Assembly (NCBI GenBank): GCA_023144005.1 | Contig: JAGLGN010000020.1 | Coordinates: 62,001 to 126,000, forward strand | Source: a bacterium | GTDB taxonomy: Bacteria > AUK180 | Length of the DNA: 64,000 bases | Reading direction: 5' to 3' | In this document: positions 55,264 through 63,790 of the stretch, piece after piece | Position numbering within the stretch: the first letter of the stretch is position 1 | Layout: each line of letters opens with the position of its first letter | The notes under the pieces: generated by a model | Told to the model about the DNA's origin: nothing | Seen by the model: the letters and a program-made list of their open reading frames with translations, nothing else | The model's database searches: none | Program-made: the position numbers and the translations under genes

Positions 55264-58011
55264 ATGGACATACACTGGAGCGAATACTCATTCCTTCAAG
55301 GCTTCTCAACGACAAAGGATATATGCAGGTATGAAGGGGATAATGTCTTTGTCTTAGCGGATATCGAGGCCTTCTGGGGGTTGAGCGAACTCTACACTCA
55401 CAGCAAGAGCGGCATATGGGGAAATACCATAATGACAGAAGCGAAAGAGCCGCTCATCTTCATCCCCACCAACAAAAAAGAAATGATGGTACTGTCGGAA
55501 ATAGTGTCGATATTAAGGAGCGGAGAAGACATAGAAAGAGACCGTGTCTTTTCACATTTTGAAAAACTGCCGCCGGTCCTCTACTCTCCCCTTATCCCCA
55601 AAGAGGTGTATGATCTTCTCAAGGAAAGGGCGGCAGAAATCTTTCCCCTTGAAAAATGCGGGGCAAAGATCATCAATGCGGTGACAAAAAGAGACATCAT
55701 GGCCGCGTCACTACTTAAAAAGATCCCCCCGAAATACAAGGACATGGATGATACGAAGATAAAGGAATTTCTCTCTTGCGTAAAAAGAAGCATAGACCTG
55801 AACGAAAGAAGGATACCTGCTTTCTGCGGTGATGACAATGCCCTTTTGAGACAGAAGTGCCTGAAAAGCCTTCACAATATCTCAAGAGCGGGCAAGGGCC
55901 ATAAATATATGGAGCGTTTCAAATATGAGTATTCCGTCATCACCGACAAACAGCTGGCGGGATATTTTCTGATAGTATCGGATATGGTCAATTGGGCCAG
56001 ATCCCGGGGCATATATGTCGGCCCCGCGCGCGGCTCCGCCGCCGGGGCATTGGTATCCTTTCTTTTAGGGATCACGGATATCGACCCTATCCGTTTCAGC
56101 TTGACCTTTGAACGCTTTCTTAACCCCTCAAGGGAAGAACTGCCGGATATCGATCTTGATTTCTCACATACCAGGCGAAAGGAGGTCTTTCGGTATATGG
56201 AGGAACGCTATGGGAAGGAAAAGACCGGACATCTTTCCACCATAGTGAGATTCGGCTGGCGCGGGGCTCTCAGACATCTTCAAAGAGAGATGAACTGGGA
56301 GATGAAGAGAGTAAAGATGCTGACGGCGCATATGCCCACATACTTCAAAGGGAACATGGCGGGCCTGTGCAGCACACATCCGCTTGTTGCTGATATGATA
56401 TCTCGTGACAGCGTGGCAAAAAAGTATGTGCAGACGGCCGAACTGCTGGTAGGCAGACCCCATACCTTTTCGGTGCACCCTTCCGGCTATTTCGTCCTCA
56501 ATTCACCTGTTTCCGAGTTATCGCCGCTGCACCCGGGAGATAACGGAGAGAAGATATCGCATATTACAAAAGATACAGAGCTGAAGATACTGAAAATAGA
56601 CTGCCTCGGCCTGAGATATCTCAATGTCGTGTGTGAGACCGCGGCGGATGCGGGGCATGACCCCATGAATTTCATAAATACGGTTAACAGATCGAATAAA
56701 CACGCCTATGCCCTCTTGAAAGAAGCGAATACACAAGGTATCTTTCAATTGGAAAGCGCCGGGGTACGAAGTTATCTCAAAAAACTTGCTCCGGTAAATA
56801 TAGAGGATATGATAGCCATCGTATCCCTGTACCGCCCGGGCCCGCTTTCCGCGGGGGTCATAGGGCATTATATCAAACGCCGAAAGGGTGAGGAGGCCGC
56901 AGACCCGGTTCATCCCGCGCTCACTGATATTCTCGCTATAACATACGGCATCATCGTATTTCAGGAACAGGTAATGAAGATAGGTGTCAAACTTGCCGGC
57001 TTCAACTGGTCGGAGGCCAATGTGCTCCGCCGCGCCATGGCGGCCAGAGACCGTAAGAAGATGGCGAGGATGAAAGAAAGATTTATAAAAGGGATGGCCG
57101 AAAACAATACCGGCAATAGCCGGGAAGCAGCAGAGATCTGGACTTTTCTGGAAAAATTCGCCTCCTACGGATTCAATAGGTCACATGCCGCAGGGTACGG
57201 CCTTCTAGCATACTGCTGCGCCTATCTCAAGGCCAATGAACCGCTTTTTTACTTCAAGAACCTGCTGAATAATTTCATTGATATGCCGGGAGTGATCCAA
57301 AATTATATATTCGATGCCGCAAGGAATAAGATAGAGGTTGTGCCCCCGGATATAAACAGGAGCCAAGCGTTCTTCTCGATCTCAGAGGGCCGTATAATAT
57401 CCGGTTATCTCTCCATTAAAGGCATCAGCATCAAATGGGCGAAGCACCTGGAGGAGATCTCCTCATCCTCAGCCGCGGTATTTCCTTCCTTGGAAAGCTT
57501 TTACCGAAGAGCGGTCGAAACAGGCAATAAGCCGCCGGCGGACATTATGCTGGCATTGATACAGGCGGGGGCATTTTGCTTTTACGGGCCGATGGAGCAG
57601 CTCACACAGAGCTACTACAGGGCGGCAGCCGGAGAGAAGGCGGGAGAACTCTTCAGATACAGGGATAGGACGGTATTTACCGAAAAGTCAAGCGTATATT
57701 ATAACGGTGATTTTCTCAATTATATCTTTCGTCTTCCGCTGATCTATAAGATCAACGGCAATATCGTGAGTATTAGGGGCTATGTAACCAAATACAGGAG
57801 GATACGGACAAAACAGGGTAAGTGGATGGTATTTATCACCATGGCCAATCAATGCAGGGAATTTGAATGCACATTGATGCCGAAGATCGCGGAGAAATTT
57901 CTCAGAGAAAGGGATCCGTCAAAACCGCTATATATAAAAGGGGTATATGACAGCGACCGTGGCTGTATCAATGTAAACGATCTCAGGACCGCTTTGGTTT
58001 CCTTTGCTTGA
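55264..58011 (+). CDS. dnaE: DNA polymerase III alpha-type (DnaE) polymerase, compact, degenerate PHP domain
   Basis: 915 residues from the ATG at 55264 (MDIHWSEYSFLQGFSTTK); the longer frame adds 23 residues from the promoter region. The catalytic Asp pair is in LPDIDLDFSHTR (about residue 295), with the third in KIDCLGLRYLNV (about 445). Polymerase signatures VGPARGSAAGALVSFLLGI and GFNRSHAAGYGLLAYCCAYL are intact. The PHP domain is cut to about 150 residues and lacks the HLHVH metal ligands. A C-terminal OB fold is present. It is much shorter than replicative DnaE (about 1160), suggesting an accessory or translesion polymerase, though no imuA/imuB is adjacent. Confidence 0.9.
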   Translation: MDIHWSEYSFLQGFSTTKDICRYEGDNVFVLADIEAFWGLSELYTHSKSGIWGNTIMTEAKEPLIFIPTNKKEMMVLSEIVSILRSGEDIERDRVFSHFEKLPPVLYSPLIPKEVYDLLKERAAEIFPLEKCGAKIINAVTKRDIMAASLLKKIPPKYKDMDDTKIKEFLSCVKRSIDLNERRIPAFCGDDNALLRQKCLKSLHNISRAGKGHKYMERFKYEYSVITDKQLAGYFLIVSDMVNWARSRGIYVGPARGSAAGALVSFLLGITDIDPIRFSLTFERFLNPSREELPDIDLDFSHTRRKEVFRYMEERYGKEKTGHLSTIVRFGWRGALRHLQREMNWEMKRVKMLTAHMPTYFKGNMAGLCSTHPLVADMISRDSVAKKYVQTAELLVGRPHTFSVHPSGYFVLNSPVSELSPLHPGDNGEKISHITKDTELKILKIDCLGLRYLNVVCETAADAGHDPMNFINTVNRSNKHAYALLKEANTQGIFQLESAGVRSYLKKLAPVNIEDMIAIVSLYRPGPLSAGVIGHYIKRRKGEEAADPVHPALTDILAITYGIIVFQEQVMKIGVKLAGFNWSEANVLRRAMAARDRKKMARMKERFIKGMAENNTGNSREAAEIWTFLEKFASYGFNRSHAAGYGLLAYCCAYLKANEPLFYFKNLLNNFIDMPGVIQNYIFDAARNKIEVVPPDINRSQAFFSISEGRIISGYLSIKGISIKWAKHLEEISSSSAAVFPSLESFYRRAVETGNKPPADIMLALIQAGAFCFYGPMEQLTQSYYRAAAGEKAGELFRYRDRTVFTEKSSVYYNGDFLNYIFRLPLIYKINGNIVSIRGYVTKYRRIRTKQGKWMVFITMANQCREFECTLMPKIAEKFLRERDPSKPLYIKGVYDSDRGCINVNDLRTALVSFA

Positions 58012-59023
58012 GCTTTTTATAGAGCTTTTCCGCTTCAATATCGGAAAGAGAAGCGATATGATCCACAACATTCTGCGAAAAACCGTCCTTCTCAAAGAAC
58101 TGCTTGCAGATCTTTAAAAAGTGATCTGGCTCCTTATGAAAATATTTGTAGATAAACATGGTCATTTGCGCGCCGCGATCCGTATATTTCGCTATCTTCG
58201 GGTGAGGATAAACGGTTTTGTAAAGAAAATCTTTGAGTATATTCATTCCCTTCAGTACATGATCGGGGATAAGGATCTGACCCTTATCGTAACTCTCCTG
58301 AACAATGCCTTCGACCATTGAATCGATACGGAGAGAATAACGGCTTCCCAGCAGTTTCGAGGCCTTTCTGGGAATATCTCCCGGTTTTATGATGCCCGCA
58401 ATGATCGCATCATCGATATCATGATTGATATACGCGATCGAATCGGAGATCCTGACAATGACCCCTTCAAGTGTGATGGGCGTATTGAAGGTACTCATAT
58501 CACGCTGAAGATCACTGGGACCCTTTGAATGTTTCACAATACCGTCCAGCACTTCCGCAGTGAGATTAAGTCCCTTTCCCCTCTTTTCCAGCTTCTCAAC
58601 TACTCTCAGAGAATGAAGAGAATGCTTGAATCCCTTTGAAAATAGCTCCGCAAGAGCTTTCTCGCCCGCATGGCCGAATGGGGTATGTCCGAGATCATGA
58701 CCCAACGCTGACGCCTCTGCCAGATCTTCATTGAGCCGCAAAGCGCGGGCAATTGTCCGGGCGATCTGCGATACGGTGATCGTATGTGTCAGCCGGGTCC
58801 TGTAGAAGTCCTTCTCCGGGGAGATAAAGACCTGTGTTTTGTGTTTTAATTTCCGAAAGGCCTCTGAATGTACGATCCTGTCACGGTCACGCTGAAACGC
58901 CGTTCTCACTGCGGAGGGTTTTTCTTTTCTCCTGCGGCCCAGTGTTTTACTGCTCTTTGCAGCGAATTTACTTAAATTCTTTTCTTCTATGATCTCAAGC
59001 TGCTTTTTAATATCTATATTCAT
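57983..59023 (-). CDS. dgt: dGTP triphosphohydrolase-like HD protein
   Basis: 346 residues. Family start RTAFQRDRDRIVHSEAFRKL, then KTQVFISPEKDFYRTRLTHT and the HD metal site ASALGHDLGHTPFGHAGE. Later Asp in DSIAYINHDIDDAI. It is the short (non-enteric) dNTPase type, acting on dNTP pools. It is last in its operon and converges with dnaE, overlapping its 3' end by 29 nt. Confidence 0.94.
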   Translation of the reverse strand: MNIDIKKQLEIIEEKNLSKFAAKSSKTLGRRRKEKPSAVRTAFQRDRDRIVHSEAFRKLKHKTQVFISPEKDFYRTRLTHTITVSQIARTIARALRLNEDLAEASALGHDLGHTPFGHAGEKALAELFSKGFKHSLHSLRVVEKLEKRGKGLNLTAEVLDGIVKHSKGPSDLQRDMSTFNTPITLEGVIVRISDSIAYINHDIDDAIIAGIIKPGDIPRKASKLLGSRYSLRIDSMVEGIVQESYDKGQILIPDHVLKGMNILKDFLYKTVYPHPKIAKYTDRGAQMTMFIYKYFHKEPDHFLKICKQFFEKDGFSQNVVDHIASLSDIEAEKLYKKLKQRKPKRS

Positions 59024-59268
59024 TTGTACAAAGCCCCGATATCCGTTCCATCCGGAATCTCCAAAACCTTATCTCTGGTGGAAGCACCCTTAATAATGGT
59101 TATAGAGGTCTTTTGGATGGACAATTCTCCGGACAGATATTGTATGAGCTCTTTATTTGCTTTGCCGTCGGCGGGCGGTGAGTTCAGATATACCCTGATC
59201 ACGCCGTCATTGCCTGTTTTGATCATCTTTTTGCGGGCTTTCGGTATGACTTTTATCTTTAATTTCAC
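59020..59268 (-). CDS. DUF167 / YggU family protein
   Basis: 82 residues. KLKIKVIPKARKKMI start, VYLNSPPADGKANKELIQYL and IIKGASTRDKVLEI are the family pattern. Start is GTG at 59268, inside divIVA, giving a 62-nt overlap; later starts would remove the first strand. Function of the family is unknown. Overlaps dgt as ATGA. Confidence 0.9.
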   Translation of the reverse strand: MKLKIKVIPKARKKMIKTGNDGVIRVYLNSPPADGKANKELIQYLSGELSIQKTSITIIKGASTRDKVLEIPDGTDIGALYK

Positions 59269-59872
59269 TTTTTATCTCATTTACTATTTTCTGAAGTTCC
59301 CCTGCCTTTTTTTGAAAGAAGTGCTTCAATTCCTTGAGAAGTTCGTCCCTGTAAGTTTTCAACCGGTTCACTTCACTGAGATATGTGGATTTCATTTCTT
59401 CCATTTCGGAAAGCAGCTTCGCTTTCATCGCGGCCGCTTCTTCCGTGGTCTGCTTTGAACCTTCGGTCGCCTTATCAAGGATCTCCTTGGCATTCTTCTC
59501 CGCCGCTGCGATCTTATCTTCCGCTTCCTTTTGCGCTCTTAATCTTAAGTCTTCTCCCATGGTCTGGGCATTCATTATGGCGGAATTCATCTTCTCTTCC
59601 ATCTCTTTGTAGCGGGTCAACTCCTCCACAAGACGAGATACCTTTTCATTAAGCAGGGCATTTTCACGGAAAAGATCTTTATAATTCTCGTATACTTCGG
59701 TAATGAATTCATTTACCTCATTAACATCGTATCCCTTCAGTTTTTTAGAAAACTCTTTGTTCTTTAATTCGATCGGGGTTAATTTCCCTACAATATCCTG
59801 TTTCTTTTTTGCCCAATCAAGCAAATTATCATTGTTCTTCTGCGGCATGCCTTTATCCAATTCTCTACTCAC
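59207..59872 (-). CDS. DivIVA-domain coiled-coil protein
   Basis: 221 residues. The DivIVA N-terminal motif is LTPIELKNKEFSKKLKGYDV followed by NEVNEFITEV; the rest is a long coiled coil (about residues 70-200) with a charged tail. In other bacteria such proteins mark curved membranes or poles and organise division or growth. The GTG start at 59872 is chosen because AGAGG lies 7-8 nt upstream; an ATG eight codons on is the alternative. Overlaps thrS by 8 nt and DUF167 by 62 nt. Confidence 0.9.
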   Translation of the reverse strand: MSRELDKGMPQKNNDNLLDWAKKKQDIVGKLTPIELKNKEFSKKLKGYDVNEVNEFITEVYENYKDLFRENALLNEKVSRLVEELTRYKEMEEKMNSAIMNAQTMGEDLRLRAQKEAEDKIAAAEKNAKEILDKATEGSKQTTEEAAAMKAKLLSEMEEMKSTYLSEVNRLKTYRDELLKELKHFFQKKAGELQKIVNEIKSEIKDKSHTESPQKDDQNRQ

Positions 59873-61754
59873 TGTTCAACCTCTTTTTGACGATCTCTAC
59901 GAAATTGTCAATAGTCATCGCTTCCATCTGGCCTTCCCGTCTTCCGGTCGGCTTTATCAATGAACCGCTCTTTTCACTTTCGCCAACAACAATAAAATAG
60001 GGTGTCTTGTTCAATCTGGCCATGCGCACCTTATATCCAAGCCTCTCGTTCCTAAGATCTACCTCTACCCTCAATCCTGCCGCTTCGAGTTTCTCCCGAA
60101 CCTCCTGCGCATATGGCTGCAGATCATCGTTTACTGGTAAAATGACGCATTGGACTTGAGAAAGCCAAAGCGGGAAATCACCCTTATAATGTTCGATCAA
60201 AACGCCGAAGAAACGCTCAAGAGAACCCAAGAGGGCTCTGTGGATCAGTATCGGGCGTTCCTTTTCACCTTTGTCATTTACGAAGTCAATATTAAAACGC
60301 TCGGAAAGATTGAAGTCAAATTGTATGGTAGTGGTCTGCCACTCTCTGCCGATGGCATCCTTGATCTTGATATCGATCTTCGGGCCATAGAACGCGCCGC
60401 CGCCCTCATCAACCTCATATGGGATGTCGTACTTCTTAACGGCGTTTTCCAATGCCTCTTCCGCCTTCTCCCAATCCTTAGGATCACCGACCGCCTTCTC
60501 GGGCATCGTGGAAAGGTACACCTTGAAATCCTTGAAACCGAATTTCTTTATGAAGAAAACGGAGAAATCAAGTAATTTGTATACTTCCTCGGCAAGATGC
60601 TTCCTCTCACAGAAGATGTGAGCGTCATCCTGTGTGAACCCTCTGACACGCATAAGGCCGTGCAGAACTCCGGATTTTTCGTATCTATATACTGTTCCCA
60701 GCTCCGCATACCTTATGGGCAGTTCTTTATAACTTCTCAGTTTTTCTTTAAATATGAGGATATGGAACGGACAATTCATCGGCCGTATCAGGTATTCATC
60801 CCCTTCGGGAAATTCCATATCGGGAAAGAGATTTTCACGGTAGAACTCATAATGTCCGGAGGTCTCCCATAAATGACGCTTGGCGACATGCGGAGTGTAG
60901 AGGAGGTCATAGCCCTCTTTAATATGCTCTCTTTTCCAGAGGTCCTCTATCTGCATTCTCATATAAGCGCCACGGGGCTTCCAGAACACCAGACCGGGGC
61001 CGGCTTCGGGAAAGATCGAAAAGAGGTCAAGGTCTTTTCCAAGCTTCCTATGATCCCTTTCCGCGGCTTCTTTGATGAAATCCATGTACCCGTTCATCTC
61101 ATCTTTACTGCGAAAGGATATTCCGTAAAGGCGCTGAAGCATCTTATTCTTTTCATCTCCGCGCCAATAGGCACCGGCAACTGATAATACCTTGAAACTC
61201 TTTATCAGTCCGGTATGAGCCAAATGCGGGCCGCGGCAAAGATCAAAGAAATCATCCTGTTTGTAGATGGTTACATTGGGATCCTCTATCTCGGAAATGA
61301 TCTCCACCTTGTAGGGATTGCCTGCATCGGAATAGATCTTCTTCAATGCTTCGGTGGATATCTCTTCTTTGTATAATTTTATCTTTTCCTTAACTATCTT
61401 TTTGAATTCCGCTTCTATCTTGGGAAAATCCTCTTCGGTGATCTTAGCCTCTGTATCAATGTCATAATAGAAGCCATGTTCGATCGCGGGACCGATGGCG
61501 AGCTTAACATCCTTGTAGATCCTTTTGATGGACTGCGCCATAATATGCGCGGATGTGTGCCAGAAAATATGCTTCCCCTGATCACTCTCATAATATATGG
61601 GTGCGAGTTTATCGCCGTCCTTTATTTCAGTGGACAGATCAACACTCTCTCCGTTAATTTCAAATGCGATAACCAAACCGCCTTTATTAAGCTCATTGAA
61701 CAATTCCGCCTTATCGGCGAAATCAACTGGCTTTCCATCCAGGGTAACCTTCAT
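59865..61754 (-). CDS. thrS: Threonyl-tRNA synthetase
   Basis: 629 residues with all domains: TGS (residues 1-60), editing domain with HTSAHIMAQS and CRGPHLA, catalytic core with Zn-binding Cys in RPMNCPFHILIF, motif 2 MRVRGFTQDDAHIFC, motif 3 GSLERFFGVLIEHYKG and the anticodon-binding C-terminus. No T-box or other leader is possible because it lies 9 nt after cvpA inside the operon. Confidence 0.97.
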   Translation of the reverse strand: MKVTLDGKPVDFADKAELFNELNKGGLVIAFEINGESVDLSTEIKDGDKLAPIYYESDQGKHIFWHTSAHIMAQSIKRIYKDVKLAIGPAIEHGFYYDIDTEAKITEEDFPKIEAEFKKIVKEKIKLYKEEISTEALKKIYSDAGNPYKVEIISEIEDPNVTIYKQDDFFDLCRGPHLAHTGLIKSFKVLSVAGAYWRGDEKNKMLQRLYGISFRSKDEMNGYMDFIKEAAERDHRKLGKDLDLFSIFPEAGPGLVFWKPRGAYMRMQIEDLWKREHIKEGYDLLYTPHVAKRHLWETSGHYEFYRENLFPDMEFPEGDEYLIRPMNCPFHILIFKEKLRSYKELPIRYAELGTVYRYEKSGVLHGLMRVRGFTQDDAHIFCERKHLAEEVYKLLDFSVFFIKKFGFKDFKVYLSTMPEKAVGDPKDWEKAEEALENAVKKYDIPYEVDEGGGAFYGPKIDIKIKDAIGREWQTTTIQFDFNLSERFNIDFVNDKGEKERPILIHRALLGSLERFFGVLIEHYKGDFPLWLSQVQCVILPVNDDLQPYAQEVREKLEAAGLRVEVDLRNERLGYKVRMARLNKTPYFIVVGESEKSGSLIKPTGRREGQMEAMTIDNFVEIVKKRLNSE

Positions 61755-61763
61755 CTTAAACTC

Positions 61764-62210
61764 CTATTGGAGAAATCCTCTGAAAACAGGGAAATACAAC
61801 ACTGATCCCTTAACATATTCCCCAATGCCACCGCCGATCTGCAGCATAATATACATCACGACCATTATTAAAAGAGAGGACAGGATAATGCCGAAACCGC
61901 CTCCCAGAATAGAATCAATTATCTTCAATGGTGTGACATTAATAAAATTCTTTATGATGAACGCTATGAGTCCTATCACAAGAAGATACAATAAAAACGC
62001 GATTATATAACCCACCCAGGGTTTTTCGCCAACGATCCTGACCATTCCCGAGCCGAAGATCTTAATGATGGGTAAACTGAAATTGAATGACATCCACATG
62101 GATGTAACGATTGCAAATACGGGAAGCAGAACCCCGAGAATGCCCTTTTTCCAAAAGACCACTGCACCGGAAATGATGAGGATGGAGCCGATCAGATCAA
62201 ATAGATTCAT
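61764..62210 (-). CDS. CvpA-family membrane protein
   Basis: 148 residues with four membrane helices. NLFDLIGSILIISGAVVFWK start and the Gly-rich LKIIDSILGGGFGIILSSLL segment fit CvpA (colicin V production / septation-linked) proteins. Precise role unknown. Overlaps the DHH gene by 14 nt. Confidence 0.8.
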   Translation of the reverse strand: MNLFDLIGSILIISGAVVFWKKGILGVLLPVFAIVTSMWMSFNFSLPIIKIFGSGMVRIVGEKPWVGYIIAFLLYLLVIGLIAFIIKNFINVTPLKIIDSILGGGFGIILSSLLIMVVMYIMLQIGGGIGEYVKGSVLYFPVFRGFLQ

Positions 62211-63363
62211 CGAACGCCTCTAAAAAGATTCTCCTGAAGTCCTTTTCATGTTCGGCATCAAATAGACAGCCGGCTGCGCGCGGATGGCCGCCCACAGAGC
62301 CGTAAGGGAAATCTTTATCCTTTACTTTCAGCATCATCTGCACCAGATTCTTATCGGCGTTCTCACCTTCTCTTATCTCACCGGAAATTTCTGTTCCGAA
62401 TTGATTGAGAATGAGAACCACCTTATTGGGATGATCCTTGACAAGATTAGAAGCGATCACTCCCAGAATATAATGCGATGTATCGATCTTATAGATTATC
62501 AACTCGCGGTCGGGACAAAACTCCGCCAGTTCACTTGAGGCGGCATAAATTCTCTGTATTTCTTCTCTCAATTCCCGCCTCTTTCTTGTCAGGTCGGCGG
62601 AAACATCATCGCCTGAATAAATAAAAGAGGGGTCATTCAGCTCCAGGGCTTTTGCCAGGACACGGAAAGCGGTTGCTTCATGCATGTCGGGATGATGGAA
62701 GAATCCGGCATTGACATAATACACGCATTTTTCCAGAAGATTCTTGTAGTCATGGCCTTCCAATGGCTCCAATAACTCAGGATTCTCTTTCTGAATAATC
62801 TCTTGAAGCTCGGTATATTCATCAGAAAAGAATGCGTGGTCACCGCGAAGCCCGATCGCCGCCAGCCATGCGTATTCCTCCTTGAAGAATCGGCGGTTAA
62901 GCTCATATCCGAAGAATGACGCAGGATGCCATATATTTTCATACCCCAGCATTCTCGCATTTATATACTCGATAGAATGAGGGATCGTATCCCTGTAATC
63001 CTCACCGATATTATGATGGTCATACATGAAGATAGCGTCAATGGTCGCTGACCAATGATGAAGCAGGTCACGCTCCTTACCCAGGTCAAGGTCGGTTACA
63101 ATGAGAATGTCTGGAGAGATACTGTCTATTAAAGCCCTTTCCTGTTTCATTTTGTAGGATTTGGTTGAAACCCAGATAATATGCTCAAGGGGAGCTTGAG
63201 TGAGTTTTTCGACAATACGGGTAATATAGAGCCCGGATGTCACACCATCCGCGTCGCCGTGATGCACGAGGACAACCTTCTTTCCGGGAGATATCTTCTG
63301 CTTGAAGAACTTCTCCGCTGCATCTATCATTTCTTCCCAATCGAGATAATTCCAATGTACCAT
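62197..63363 (-). CDS. DHH/DHHA1-family phosphoesterase
   Basis: 388 residues. Metal-binding motifs are VVLVHHGDADGVTSGLYI, ILIVTDLDLG and the DHH triad in MYDHHNIGEDY. The C-terminal DHHA1 motif is YGSVGGHPRAAGC. Relatives include RecJ-like and oligoribonuclease/cyclic-dinucleotide phosphodiesterases; there is no RecJ OB domain, so a single-strand oligonucleotide or cyclic nucleotide substrate is most likely. First gene of a six-gene operon, with promoter and SD AGGAAAG. Confidence 0.9.
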   Translation of the reverse strand: MVHWNYLDWEEMIDAAEKFFKQKISPGKKVVLVHHGDADGVTSGLYITRIVEKLTQAPLEHIIWVSTKSYKMKQERALIDSISPDILIVTDLDLGKERDLLHHWSATIDAIFMYDHHNIGEDYRDTIPHSIEYINARMLGYENIWHPASFFGYELNRRFFKEEYAWLAAIGLRGDHAFFSDEYTELQEIIQKENPELLEPLEGHDYKNLLEKCVYYVNAGFFHHPDMHEATAFRVLAKALELNDPSFIYSGDDVSADLTRKRRELREEIQRIYAASSELAEFCPDRELIIYKIDTSHYILGVIASNLVKDHPNKVVLILNQFGTEISGEIREGENADKNLVQMMLKVKDKDFPYGSVGGHPRAAGCLFDAEHEKDFRRIFLEAFDESI

Positions 63364-63389
63364 TATTCTTTCCTAAATTTTTATGGGGT

Positions 63390-63418
63390 ATTATACGATA
63401 AACACGAAGTTATTTCAA
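63390..63418 (-). promoter_or_regulatory. Sigma-70-type promoter of the DHH-cvpA-thrS-divIVA-DUF167-dgt operon
   Basis: Minus strand TTGAAA (63418-63413), a 17-nt spacer and TATAAT (63395-63390). The leader is about 20 nt and includes an SD, unlike the leaderless units. Confidence 0.75.
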
Positions 63419-63540
63419 ATAATGATGCTGTATCAAGGATAATTGGTGAAGGTAATTGCAAATAGGTAATTATTTGACCGGATCGGGGGCGATAGATCAA
63501 CAGATTTTCGAGACAAACTGTTTTTCACTCCAATCTCACA

Positions 63541-63574
63541 GTTGCACGATTTCGTAATTACGAAATCGTGCAAC
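63541..63574. repeat. Perfect 34-bp palindrome
   Basis: Arms GTTGCACGATTTCGTAA and its exact reverse complement without a loop, in the 427-bp gap between the DHH operon and the receiver-like gene. No T-run. It shares the TCGTAATTACGA core type with the other palindromes. Confidence 0.75.
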
Positions 63575-63595
63575 CACCTTATAAATACGCGGGAT

Positions 63596-63737
63596 TATCC
63601 TTACTTACATTACTTGCGGGCAATATGCATATCATTGTACTTTCGTATTTAGCTAAATACGAAAGTACTATTTTCACCCTCGTCTCACATATAATAATTG
63701 AAACGTTATCTCTCGTTTTTGGTAATAAGTAAGGATA
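63596..63737. repeat. Inverted-repeat-bounded segment containing a perfect 32-bp palindrome
   Basis: TATCCTTACTTA (63596-63607) is inverted exactly at 63726-63737. Between them, 63637-63668 is a perfect palindrome with arms GTACTTTCGTATTTAG. The nested arrangement resembles a small non-coding mobile element, or a regulator site upstream of the 63791 gene. No ORF. Confidence 0.6.
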
Positions 63738-63746
63738 CCCTCTGAT

Positions 63747-63775
63747 TTGACTTATTGGACTTTTCTCATTACAAT
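63747..63775 (+). promoter_or_regulatory. Sigma-70-type promoter of the receiver-like gene
   Basis: TTGACT (63747-63752), a 17-nt spacer and TACAAT (63770-63775). GGGGG at 63781-63785 serves as SD for the TTG start at 63791. Confidence 0.65.
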
Positions 63776-63790
63776 ATATTGGGGGTATGA

